In this document: piece after piece, positions 1-6,691 of the stretch
Position numbering within the stretch: the stretch's first letter is position 1
Layout of the letters: each line of letters opens with the position of its first letter
Assembly: GCA_025963425.1 (NCBI GenBank)
Contig: JAOPUQ010000396.1
Location: forward strand, 1-7,416
Direction of reading: 5' to 3'
Source of the DNA: Modestobacter sp.
GTDB taxonomy: Bacteria; Actinomycetota; Actinomycetes; Mycobacteriales; Geodermatophilaceae
DNA length: 7,416 nucleotides
Notes under the pieces: model-generated
The model's database searches: none
What the model was told of the DNA's origin: nothing
What the model saw: the letters and a program-made list of their open reading frames with translations, nothing else
Position numbers and translations under genes: made by a program

Positions 1-410
1 CGTCGCCGAAGCGGGGAGCCGCGAAGGCGCAACCCGACGATGCGGAGCGGGCGCGGCAGGCGGCGGAGCAACGCCGCCGGGAGGCCGAGGAGCAGCGCCG
101 CCGCGAGCTGGCCCAGGCCGAACAGGACGCCGAGGAGGCGGCCGCCGTCGCCCGCGACACCGCGGCCGCGGCCGACGCCGCCGAGCAACGGGTGGCCGGG
201 CTCCGCTCGCTGGAGGAGGAGCTGCGGGCCCGGGTGGCCGAGCTCGAGAAGGAGCTGCGCCGGACGCAGCAGCGGGCACGGAGCGCGGTCACCGACCTCG
301 CCGAGGCTGAGCGGCGCCGCGACGCCGCGGGCCGCCGGGCGGACACCGCGGCCGCGATCCGGGACCGGTCGGTGGCGCGGGCCGAGAAGCTGCGCGCGGC
401 CGACGCCTGA
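1..410 (+). CDS. C-terminal part of a coiled-coil hypothetical protein (5' end outside window)
   Basis: The frame is open from the left edge (first full codon at base 3) to a TGA at 408-410 and gives 135 residues, so the start lies upstream. The whole stretch is rich in Ala, Glu and Arg with no Pro or Gly breaks in its middle. Heptad-like runs such as LRSLEEELRARVAELEKEL show a long alpha-helical coiled coil. No membrane segment or catalytic motif is visible. Several actinobacterial proteins of unknown function have an unrelated N-terminal part followed by an Ala/Glu/Arg coiled-coil tail of this kind, and this may be one of them, but that is only a resemblance from memory. The gene ends 4 bases before the stop codon of the convergent cyclase gene, with no room for a separate terminator. 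No function can be assigned from this fragment. Confidence 0.7.
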   Translation, partial: SPKRGAAKAQPDDAERARQAAEQRRREAEEQRRRELAQAEQDAEEAAAVARDTAAAADAAEQRVAGLRSLEEELRARVAELEKELRRTQQRARSAVTDLAEAERRRDAAGRRADTAAAIRDRSVARAEKLRAADA

Positions 411-414
411 CGGC

Positions 415-1386
415 TCAGCCGGGCGCGGTGCTGCCGGGCCCTGGGCCGGCCGACCGGCGCCGTCGCTTGTCCCGGTAGAGGGCGGTGTCGGCGCGCTGCA
501 GCAGTGTCGCCAGTGAATCGCCCTCGGCCGCCGTGGCGGTGCCGACCGACCAGGACGCCGGGGCGTCCTCGGCGAGCCGGTCCAGCACCTCCTGCGCGCC
601 GGTGGCGTCGGTGCCCGGCAGGCACAGCACGAACTCGTCGCCGCCGTACCGGCCCAGCAGATCCGAGGTGCGCAACCGCGCCGACCACTGGGCGGTCAGG
701 GCACGGAGGAGGGCATCGCCGCCGCTGTGCCCGAGCCGGTCGTTGACCTCCTTGAAGCCGTCGAGGTCGAGCACCGCGACGGTGATCGGCTCCCCGGCAC
801 GCCGTGCTCCCGCCAGGCTGCGGGTGGCCTCCGCCGTCCAGGCCCGGCGGTTGGCGAGCCCGGTGAGCGGGTCCGTGGTTGCCGCCTGGCGCAGCCGCGC
901 CGTCAGCCGGCTTTCTGCCTCGGTGAGCACGCAGGCGGCCACCACGGCGATGGTCCAGGGCAGCGCGAAGCCGGCCGGCTCGGCGAGGACCACGCCCAGG
1001 CTCACGAGGACGGCGGCGGCTCCCATGTGCGCCCGGGCGGCGCCCAGGGAGAAGAAGTGCGCGGCGTAGAGCCCGAGGCAGATGAGCACCGGGCCCAGCC
1101 CGACGATGCCGACCGCGGTGGCGGACCGGGCGGCGAGCAGCGCCACCAGGACCGTCAGCAGGGCCAGCGCCGCGTGCAGGGCGACGCGGGAGCGGGCGCC
1201 GACGGCCCACACGAGCGTCGCCGTCCCCAGGCCGGTGCCGCCCAGCACCCAGGCGAGCCCGACCGGGGTGTCCGGCGACATCGGCCACGCCGCGCCGGCG
1301 AAGCAGAAGATCCCCGCCAGGGCGTGCACCAGCGCCAGCAGTCGCACCTCGGCCGGTCTGCCCCGGTCCGTCATCCCGCCGTCCAT
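415..1386 (-). CDS. Membrane-anchored GGDEF diguanylate cyclase
   Basis: This 323-residue protein should condense two GTP into the second messenger cyclic di-GMP. About six hydrophobic helices fill residues 14-155 and match no sensor domain that I recognise. The GGDEF domain runs from about 168 to 310. It opens with TDPLTGLANRRAW (171-183) and has the metal-binding aspartate D207 in DLDGFKEVND, N215 and D224 for guanine contact, the signature RYGGDEF with GGDEF at 248-252, and the closing ADTALYRDK motif. RTSD (239-242) sits exactly five residues before GGDEF, which is the position of the RxxD inhibitory site, so product inhibition is likely. No EAL domain follows. The ATG at 1386 gives the longest form. 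An ATG four codons in (1374) has a GGA eight bases upstream and may be the true start. It lies 63 bases downstream of the transporter stop on the same strand and could share its transcript. Confidence 0.93.
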   Translation of the reverse strand: MDGGMTDRGRPAEVRLLALVHALAGIFCFAGAAWPMSPDTPVGLAWVLGGTGLGTATLVWAVGARSRVALHAALALLTVLVALLAARSATAVGIVGLGPVLICLGLYAAHFFSLGAARAHMGAAAVLVSLGVVLAEPAGFALPWTIAVVAACVLTEAESRLTARLRQAATTDPLTGLANRRAWTAEATRSLAGARRAGEPITVAVLDLDGFKEVNDRLGHSGGDALLRALTAQWSARLRTSDLLGRYGGDEFVLCLPGTDATGAQEVLDRLAEDAPASWSVGTATAAEGDSLATLLQRADTALYRDKRRRRSAGPGPGSTAPG

Positions 1387-1449
1387 GTCAGGACGGTCAT
1401 CGGCAACCGGCTCGCCGAGCTGGAGTCGGACCTCCCCATTCGGCGGGCG

Positions 1450-2751
1450 TCAGGCAGCGACGGCGGGCTCGCGCCAGATCCGGGTGACCGCCAGGGCCAG
1501 GGCGCCGAGGGCGCCGACGACGGCGAAGACGTAGAAGCCCCACGGGAAGGCGATGCCGGCCGACAGCAGCGCCCCGCCGATGAGCGGCCCGGTGATGGCC
1601 CCGACCCGCCCGACGCCGGCCGCCCAGCCCAGCGCCGTCGCGCGGACCTGTGGCGGGTGGTTGGCGCTGGTGAACGCGTAGACGAGCACCTGGGCACTGA
1701 AGACGAAGCAGCCGGTCAGGAAGACCATGACGTAGATGCCGGCCAGGGGCAGCCGCACCGACAGCAGGGCCAGGAAGACCGCACCGGCGGCGAACCACAC
1801 GATCCCGGCGGCCCGGGATCCGGTGCGCTCGGCGACCCGGCCGGCCACCAGCAGCCCGGCGATCGCGCCGAGGTTGAGCACGAGCAGGAAGGCGAGCGCC
1901 GCCCCGAGGTCGTAGTCGGCCTCGCGCATGATCGTGGGCAGCCAGCCGTTGAGGCCGTAGACCAGCAGCAGCCCCATGAACGAGGTGACACCGAGGGCGA
2001 GCGTGGTGCGCAGCCGCCCGCCGGTGAACAGCGTGGCGATCGACGCCTTCGAGCCGGTGGGCACCGTGGGGGCGGCCTCCAGCTCCAGGCCGTGCCGGGC
2101 CGCGACCTGCTCGGCCTCGGCGCGACGGCCGGAGGCCAGCAGGAAGGCCGGGGACTCGGGCAGGTGCTTCAGCATCAGCGGGATCAGCACGAACGCCGGC
2201 AGGCCGCCGATGACGAACATCCAGCGCCAGCTCATCTGTTCCAGGACGACGATCGCCAGCGCCGAGGTGATCACCGCGCCCACGTGGTAGCCGGTCATCA
2301 TCGTGGTGGTCGCCCGGCCGCTGGCCCGCCGGGTGAACTCGTTGACCATCGCGATCGCCGTCGGCAGGCAGCCGCCCAGGCCCAGTCCGGCGAGGAAGCG
2401 CAGCAGCCCGAACACCCCGGCGTTCGGCGCGACGGCGCACAGCAGGGTGAACACGGAGAAGGAGGCGACCGCGCCGATCAGCGCCCTGCGCCGGCCCAGG
2501 GCGTCGGTGAGGGCCCCGATGGTGAGCGCGCCGATGGTCATGCCCACCAGCCCGATGGTCACCACGAAGGTCGCGCCGCTGTCGCTGAGCGCCCACTCCT
2601 CGGGCGTGCGCAGCGTCGGGACGACGGTGCCGACGACCACCAGGTCGAAGCCGTCGAGGAGGACGGCGGTCCAGCAGAGCGCGGCGACCCAGCTGCCGGC
2701 GCGGGAGACGGCCGGAGCCGTGCGGGATGGCGTGGACAAGCGGTCCTCCAT
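1450..2751 (-). CDS. MFS transporter, aromatic acid:H+ symporter (AAHS) type
   Basis: This 433-residue inner-membrane carrier has about twelve hydrophobic helices and the usual length for the family. It probably takes up an aromatic acid such as benzoate, hydroxybenzoate or vanillate with a proton. Supporting motifs are DGFD in helix 1 (33-36, the AAHS DGxD signature), the MFS loop 2-3 motif GALTDALGRR (79-88), LPESP after helix 6 (197-201) and a second, degenerate loop motif GRVAERTG in the C-terminal half. The frame stays open to an ATG at 2883, but that extension is hydrophilic and runs through the inverted repeats, so I reject it. The ATG at 2751 lacks a good Shine-Dalgarno. A TTG at 2739 is preceded by GGAGG five bases away and may be the real start, giving 429 residues. 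It is divergent from the aldehyde dehydrogenase, which supports an aromatic substrate. The exact substrate cannot be read from sequence. Confidence 0.9.
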   Translation of the reverse strand: MEDRLSTPSRTAPAVSRAGSWVAALCWTAVLLDGFDLVVVGTVVPTLRTPEEWALSDSGATFVVTIGLVGMTIGALTIGALTDALGRRRALIGAVASFSVFTLLCAVAPNAGVFGLLRFLAGLGLGGCLPTAIAMVNEFTRRASGRATTTMMTGYHVGAVITSALAIVVLEQMSWRWMFVIGGLPAFVLIPLMLKHLPESPAFLLASGRRAEAEQVAARHGLELEAAPTVPTGSKASIATLFTGGRLRTTLALGVTSFMGLLLVYGLNGWLPTIMREADYDLGAALAFLLVLNLGAIAGLLVAGRVAERTGSRAAGIVWFAAGAVFLALLSVRLPLAGIYVMVFLTGCFVFSAQVLVYAFTSANHPPQVRATALGWAAGVGRVGAITGPLIGGALLSAGIAFPWGFYVFAVVGALGALALAVTRIWREPAVAA

Positions 2752-2785
2752 GTCGAGCGGCGATGCTTGACGGACGTCGCTCGAC
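2752..2785. repeat. Inverted repeat next to the transporter start, 8-bp arms
   Basis: GTCGAGCG at 2752-2759 is the exact reverse complement of CGCTCGAC at 2778-2785, with 18 bases between. The left arm touches the transporter ATG. The right arm lies in the spacer of the candidate + strand promoter (TTGACG 2767, TAGGCA 2788). It could be a pair of half-sites for a dimeric regulator or a stem in the transporter leader. In DNA this GC-rich an 8-bp match can also arise by chance. Confidence 0.4.
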
Positions 2786-2816
2786 GGTAGGCACTGCGGT
2801 GTCGCTGTCCCGAATT

Positions 2817-2837
2817 CCCTTCCGCTGCACGGAAGGG
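2817..2837. promoter_or_regulatory. Candidate operator: 21-bp perfect inverted repeat
   Basis: CCCTTCCG (2817-2824) and CGGAAGGG (2830-2837) are perfect inverted arms around a 5-base spacer, CTGCA. The size and symmetry suit the site of a dimeric transcription factor. It lies near the middle of the divergent region, 66 bases from the transporter ATG and 68 from the dehydrogenase ATG. Aromatic catabolic genes are often controlled by IclR-, MarR-, GntR- or LysR-family proteins from sites placed like this, but no regulator gene is in the window and I cannot name the binder. It could alternatively fold as an RNA hairpin. Confidence 0.5.
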
Positions 2838-2882
2838 TGGCTGGACGGTGGGGTACGTCCCTGGCAGAACGGTCGCGCACCA

Positions 2883-2894
2883 CTCATCGATGAG
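2883..2894. promoter_or_regulatory. 12-bp perfect palindrome at the dehydrogenase ribosome-binding region
   Basis: CTCATCGATGAG is a perfect palindrome with no spacer, ending 11 bases before the dehydrogenase ATG. Its right end overlaps a GAGG (2892-2895) and lies beside the better Shine-Dalgarno GAGGG (2897-2901, four bases from the ATG). A bound protein here could block transcription. It has no loop, so it is not an RNA hairpin. Whether it is functional is inference. Confidence 0.35.
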
Positions 2895-2905
2895 GCGAGG
2901 GACAG

Positions 2906-4366
2906 ATGGCACTGCTGGAAGACGGCGCGTGGCGCGGCAAGGTGTGGACCGGGGCGTGGACCGAGGGCACTGGGGGCACCTACGCCGCCATCGAACCGGC
3001 CACCGGCGCCGAGCTGGGTGACGTCGGCAAGGCCGCCCCCGCCGATGTGGAGAAAGCCGCCGTCCGTGCGGTGGACGCCCAGCGTCAGTGGGCGGCGCTG
3101 CCGTTCGACCAGCGCGCCGCGGTGCTGCGCCGGGCCGGCGACCTGCTCGTCGCCAACTCCGACGAGATCACGACCTGGCTGGCCCGGGAGTCCGGCGCCA
3201 TCCAGCCCTTCGGTGACTTCCAGGTGCACACCAGCGCCCAGGAGTGCTACGAGGCCTCCGCGCTGCCCAGTCACCCCTACGGCGAGCTGCTGCGCTCCGG
3301 GTCGCCGCGGCTGTCCTTCTCCCGGCGGGTGCCGGTCGGCGTCGTCGGCGTCATCGCGCCGTTCAACGTGCCGACCATCCTGGCCATCCGGGCCATCGCT
3401 CCGGCGCTCGCGCTGGGCAACGCGGTCATCCTCAAGCCCGACCCGCGCACGGCGGTCTCCGGCGGAGCCATGTTCGCCCGCATCTTCGAGGAGGCCGGCG
3501 TCCCGGCCGGGGTTTTCCAGGTGCTGCCCGGCGGCGCCGACGTCGGCGAGGCGCTGGTCGTCGAGCCCGCCGTCCGGGTCATCGCCTTCACCGGCTCCAC
3601 CAAGGCCGGCCGCGCGGTCGGCGCCCTGGCCGGCCAGCACCTCAAGCGGGCGCACCTGGAGCTCGGGGGCAACTCCGCACTCATCGTGATGCCCGACGTC
3701 GACGTGACCGCGGCCGCGTCCGTCGGTGCCTGGGGCACCTTCGCCCACTCCGGGCAGATCTGCATGGCGACCAGCCGGCACCTGGTCCACGAGTCGATCG
3801 CGGAGGAGTACACCGCGATCCTGGCCGGCAAGGTCGAGCACCTGCCGGTCGGCGACCCGTTCCGCGACCAGGTCGCGCTCGGCCCGATCATCGACGCCAA
3901 CCAGCGTGACCGGGTGCACGGGCTGGTCACCGCCAGCGTCGAGGCCGGTGCCACGGTGCGCACCGGCGGGACGTACGAGGGGCTGTTCTACCGGCCGACC
4001 GTGCTCGGCGACGTCCCGGTCGACGCGCCGGCCTACCAGCAGGAGATCTTCGGCCCGGTCGCCCCGGTGACGCCGTTCTCCTCGATCGACGAGGTGGCGT
4101 CGCTGGCTGCCGGCACCGAGTACGGGCTGTCACTGGGCATCCTGACCCGCGACGTCTACGCCGGGCTGCAGCTGGCCGAGCGCATCCCGTCCGGCCTGGT
4201 GCACATCAACGACCAGACGGTCAACGACGAGGCCGTGGCACCGTTCGGTGGCGTGGCCGCCTCGGGCACCGGTTCCCGGCACGGTGGCCCGCAGGCCAAC
4301 ATCGAGGCGTTCACCGAGACCCAGTGGGTCACGCTGCGCGGGGACCTGCCGGCCTACCCGTTCTGA
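2906..4366 (+). CDS. Benzaldehyde dehydrogenase (NAD+), XylC-like
   Basis: This 486-residue cytoplasmic enzyme belongs to the aldehyde dehydrogenase superfamily and should oxidise an aromatic aldehyde to its acid with NAD(P)+. All key residues are present: the oxyanion Asn N154 (APFNVP), coenzyme Lys K177 (ILKPD), FTGST at 228-232 in the Rossmann fold, general base E252 (LELGGN), catalytic Cys C286 (GQICMA) and EIFGP at 380-384. It resembles remembered XylC benzaldehyde dehydrogenase along its whole length, including GKV near residue 11, VPVGVVGVIAP, ALALGNAVILKPD, LPGGADVGE, VHINDQ and a final YPF. That places it in the benzaldehyde/vanillin dehydrogenase group. The ATG at 2906 has GAGGG four bases upstream. 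It is divergent from an aromatic-acid transporter, which fits. Vanillin, cinnamaldehyde or other benzaldehydes are possible alternative substrates. Confidence 0.93.
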   Translation: MALLEDGAWRGKVWTGAWTEGTGGTYAAIEPATGAELGDVGKAAPADVEKAAVRAVDAQRQWAALPFDQRAAVLRRAGDLLVANSDEITTWLARESGAIQPFGDFQVHTSAQECYEASALPSHPYGELLRSGSPRLSFSRRVPVGVVGVIAPFNVPTILAIRAIAPALALGNAVILKPDPRTAVSGGAMFARIFEEAGVPAGVFQVLPGGADVGEALVVEPAVRVIAFTGSTKAGRAVGALAGQHLKRAHLELGGNSALIVMPDVDVTAAASVGAWGTFAHSGQICMATSRHLVHESIAEEYTAILAGKVEHLPVGDPFRDQVALGPIIDANQRDRVHGLVTASVEAGATVRTGGTYEGLFYRPTVLGDVPVDAPAYQQEIFGPVAPVTPFSSIDEVASLAAGTEYGLSLGILTRDVYAGLQLAERIPSGLVHINDQTVNDEAVAPFGGVAASGTGSRHGGPQANIEAFTETQWVTLRGDLPAYPF

Positions 4367-4373
4367 CCCGCTC

Positions 4374-4428
4374 CCGGACGGCACCGGCCCGGTCCCCCCA
4401 GTGCGGAGGCCGGGCCGGTGCCGTCCGG
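4374..4428. terminator. Bidirectional hairpin terminator between convergent genes
   Basis: CCGGACGGCACCGGCCCGG at 4374-4392 is perfectly complementary to 4410-4428, giving a 19-bp stem with a 17-base loop in which a few more pairs can form. It begins 7 bases after the dehydrogenase stop and ends 19 bases before the stop of the NADH dehydrogenase on the other strand, so it can serve both. No T-run follows on either side, which is common for terminators in high-GC actinobacteria. Confidence 0.8.
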
Positions 4429-4447
4429 CGTGGTGCCGGTGCGACGG

Positions 4448-5854
4448 TCAGGCGGACTGACGTCCGGTGACGTCGACGGGCTGGCCGGAGTGGCGCTGCC
4501 CGCCGGTCTTGGAGACCTCGAAGTCGGGGCCGAGCTCCTCCAGGGCCAGCCGGCCGTACACCTGCTGCTGGGTGGCGACCCGCTCCGACCGGCCGCGGCC
4601 GAGGAAGCTGACCATCCAGTGCAGCACGGTGGTGACGCGGCTGCGGAAGCCGACGATGTAGGCCAGGTGGACCACCAGCCACATCATCCAGGCGATGAAG
4701 CCCGACAGCTTGATCTTCCCGATCTGGGCGACCGCGGAGAACCGCGAGATCGTCGCCATGCTGCCCTTGTCGTGATAGCGGAACTCCGGCGCGGTGGCCC
4801 GGCCGGCAACCCGGGCCTTTATCGCGTCGGCGGCGAAACGGCCGCCCTGGATGGCCACCTGGGCCACGCCGGGGAGCCGGTTGAGGGAGATCATGTCGCC
4901 GACGACGTGCACCTCGGGGTGGCACGGCAGCGTGAGGTCAGGCTGTACGGAGATGCGCCCGGCGCGGTCGACGGCGGCCCCGGACTGCTCGCCCAGCTGC
5001 GTGCCGAGCGGGCTGGCCTGCACGCCGGCGGCCCAGATCTTGGTGGCGGCGTGGATCCGGCGCTGGTGACCGTCGCCGTCCTTGACCACGATGCCGTCGA
5101 TGTCCACGTCGGTCACCATCGCGCCCAGCTGGACCTCGATGCCGATCTCGTTCAGCCGCTTGTGCGCCTTCTGGCCCAGCGAGCCGAACGGCGGCAGCAC
5201 CTGCGGCGCCGCATCGAGCAGGATGACCCGGGCCGAGGTCGGGTCGATGGTGGTGAAGTCGCGCTGCAGGGTGCGGCGGGCCAGCTCGGCGATCTGCCCG
5301 GCCATCTCCACGCCGGTGGGGCCGGCGCCGACGACGACGAAGGTCAGCAGCCGGTCGATCTCGGCCGGGTCGGTGGCGAGCTCCGCGAGCTCGAAGGCGC
5401 CGAAGATGCGGCCCCGCAGCTCCAGGGCGTCGTCGATGCTCTTCATGCCCGGTGCGAACTCGGCGAAGTGGTCGTTGCCGAAGTAGGACTGGCCGGCGCC
5501 GGCGGCGACGATCAGCTCGTCGTAGGCGTGCACGGTGGTGCGGCCGAGCACCGTGGAGGTGACGGTGCGGGCCTCGAGGTCGACATCGGTGACCTCGCCG
5601 AGCACGACCCGGGTGTTCTCCTGGTTCCGGAGGATCTCCCGGGTGGCCGGCGCGATCTCACCGGGGGAGAGGATGCCGGTGGCGACCTGGTAGAGCAGCG
5701 GCTGGAAGAGGTGGTGGGTGGTCTTGGCGACCAGCGTCACGTCGACCGGGGCCTTGCGCAGCCGCTGGGCGGCGAACAACCCGCCGAACCCGGACCCGAC
5801 GATGACCACTCGGGGTCGCTGGCCGGTGTGCACGGTGCCTCCTGATGTCGTCAT
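4448..5854 (-). CDS. ndh: Type II NADH dehydrogenase (NDH-2)
   Basis: This 468-residue single-subunit FAD enzyme oxidises NADH and reduces the membrane quinone without pumping protons. The FAD Rossmann motif is VVIVGSGFGGL (16-26). HHLFQPLLYQVATG (47-60) is typical of NDH-2. The NADH Rossmann motif is VVVGAGPTGVEMAG (173-186). VVGD (317-320) contacts FAD, and AQVAIQGG (331-338) is the quinone-site motif. Hydrophobic and aromatic helices around 383-405 probably anchor the C-terminal part to the inner face of the membrane. The length is normal for actinobacterial forms. The ATG at 5854 has GGGAGG ten bases upstream. A GTG at 5833 (residue 8) has AGGAGG four bases upstream and is a real alternative, giving 461 residues and keeping the whole FAD motif. 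It is convergent with the aldehyde dehydrogenase and divergent from the hydrolase. Confidence 0.94.
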   Translation of the reverse strand: MTTSGGTVHTGQRPRVVIVGSGFGGLFAAQRLRKAPVDVTLVAKTTHHLFQPLLYQVATGILSPGEIAPATREILRNQENTRVVLGEVTDVDLEARTVTSTVLGRTTVHAYDELIVAAGAGQSYFGNDHFAEFAPGMKSIDDALELRGRIFGAFELAELATDPAEIDRLLTFVVVGAGPTGVEMAGQIAELARRTLQRDFTTIDPTSARVILLDAAPQVLPPFGSLGQKAHKRLNEIGIEVQLGAMVTDVDIDGIVVKDGDGHQRRIHAATKIWAAGVQASPLGTQLGEQSGAAVDRAGRISVQPDLTLPCHPEVHVVGDMISLNRLPGVAQVAIQGGRFAADAIKARVAGRATAPEFRYHDKGSMATISRFSAVAQIGKIKLSGFIAWMMWLVVHLAYIVGFRSRVTTVLHWMVSFLGRGRSERVATQQQVYGRLALEELGPDFEVSKTGGQRHSGQPVDVTGRQSA

Positions 5855-5905
5855 GATGACTCATCCTCCCATTCCACCGCCGGCTTCCGCGGGCACCCCG
5901 GGTCG

Positions 5906-6691
5906 GTGGGCGTGGCCGCGGCCACCGGGCCGGTCCTCGCTCAGGTGAGCAGCGACCGGCTGCTGGGTGTTCCCGGTGTGGTGCTCGTCCCTGGGCTGGG
6001 TCTGGACCAGCGCTCCTCGGCCCGGGTGCGCCGGCGGATCGCCGCCGACGTCGTCCTGCTGCCGGGGATGGGCCGGCGGAGCGCGGTGCCCTCGATCGAC
6101 GACCTCGCCCGGCTGCTCCTGGGCCGGCTCGGGCCCGGGCCGGTGCTGCTGGTCGGTCACTCGCAGAGCTGTGAGGTCGTGGTCGCGGCCGCGGCGCGCG
6201 ACGACCGGGTCACCGGGTTGCTGCTGCTGGGCCCGACCACCGACCCGCCGATGCGGCGGCTGCCGGTGCTGGCGCTGCGCTGGGTGCGGACGGCGGTGCG
6301 CGAGCCGTGGTGGCAGGTGCCGCTGATCCTGGCGCAGTGGTTGCGGACCGGGCCCCGGGCCATGGTGGCGCTGTGGCGGCGGACCGCGCCGGACCCGGTC
6401 GACGAGCGGCTGCGCGGGGTCGGGGTGCCCGTGCTCGTCGTCCGCGGCACCCGGGACGCGCTGTGCCCCCGGGACTGGGCGGCGCACCTGGCCGGCTGCG
6501 CGCCGCGGGGCCGGCTGGTGGAGCTGGCCGGGGCGGCGCACATGACGGTGCAGAGCCATCCGGACGACGTCGTCCGGCTGCTGCAGGAGCTCGGCGCCGC
6601 CCCGGCCGTGCCCGCGGGGGGACGGCCGGGTCGGCGACGGTCCGGGGCGCTGCCCGAGGTCAGGCGGAGACGGCCTCGCGGGCCTTCTTGA
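5906..6691 (+). CDS. Alpha/beta hydrolase fold protein
   Basis: This is a cytoplasmic serine hydrolase of up to 261 residues, with no signal peptide or membrane helix. The catalytic triad is readable: nucleophile S86 in GHSQS (84-88), D184 in GTRDALCP and H212 in GAAHMTVQSHPD. VVLVPGLGLDQRS (25-37) is the oxyanion-loop strand. A variable cap with several Trp and Arg residues lies between about 111 and 170. The substrate is unknown; esterases, lipases and C-C hydrolases share this pattern. The GTG at 5906 gives the longest form but has no clear Shine-Dalgarno. GTG at 5912 and GTG at 5945 are alternatives that keep the fold. The last 30 residues are a basic, low-complexity tail (PGRRRSGALPEVRRRRPRGP), partly encoded opposite the end of the next gene. 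Its 3' end overlaps that convergent gene by 32 bases. Confidence 0.85.
   Translation: MGVAAATGPVLAQVSSDRLLGVPGVVLVPGLGLDQRSSARVRRRIAADVVLLPGMGRRSAVPSIDDLARLLLGRLGPGPVLLVGHSQSCEVVVAAAARDDRVTGLLLLGPTTDPPMRRLPVLALRWVRTAVREPWWQVPLILAQWLRTGPRAMVALWRRTAPDPVDERLRGVGVPVLVVRGTRDALCPRDWAAHLAGCAPRGRLVELAGAAHMTVQSHPDDVVRLLQELGAAPAVPAGGRPGRRRSGALPEVRRRRPRGPS

Larger units (their letters stand above)
2752..2905. promoter_or_regulatory. Divergent control region between transporter and aldehyde dehydrogenase
   Basis: This 154-base gap must hold the promoters of both genes. It contains three inverted repeats, listed separately. Weak promoter candidates can be seen. On the + strand, TTGACG (2767-2772) is followed after 15 bases by TAGGCA (2788-2793). 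On the - strand, TACCGT (complement of 2784-2789) has GGGACA 16 bases upstream as a poor -35. The two -10 candidates overlap, so transcription from the two sides could interfere. The promoter hexamers are inference from weak matches; the repeats are plain in the sequence. Confidence 0.5.

Noticed and set aside
40..516. 158-residue + strand frame overlapping the coiled-coil gene
   Set aside because: Arg/Pro/Ser-rich with no structure, whereas the frame ending at 410 gives a clean coiled coil open to the window edge.
727..2790. 687-residue open frame on the + strand across the cyclase and transporter
   Set aside because: It is antisense to two well-supported genes. Its product is low-complexity Gly/Gln/Asp/Arg/His-rich with no domain, the usual shadow frame in high-GC DNA.
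2752..2883. N-terminal extension of the transporter to the ATG at 2883
   Set aside because: The added residues are hydrophilic, precede the first AAHS helix without homology, and would put the operator-like repeats inside the coding region.
1397..3919. 840-residue open frame on the - strand across the transporter and dehydrogenase
   Set aside because: It runs antisense through the dehydrogenase, which has every catalytic residue, and out of frame through the transporter. Composition is Arg/Gly/Pro-rich without motifs.
4418..5845. 475-residue + strand frame opposite NDH-2
   Set aside because: NDH-2 on the other strand has both Rossmann motifs and the quinone-site motif. The + frame is a Gly/Asp/Val-rich shadow.
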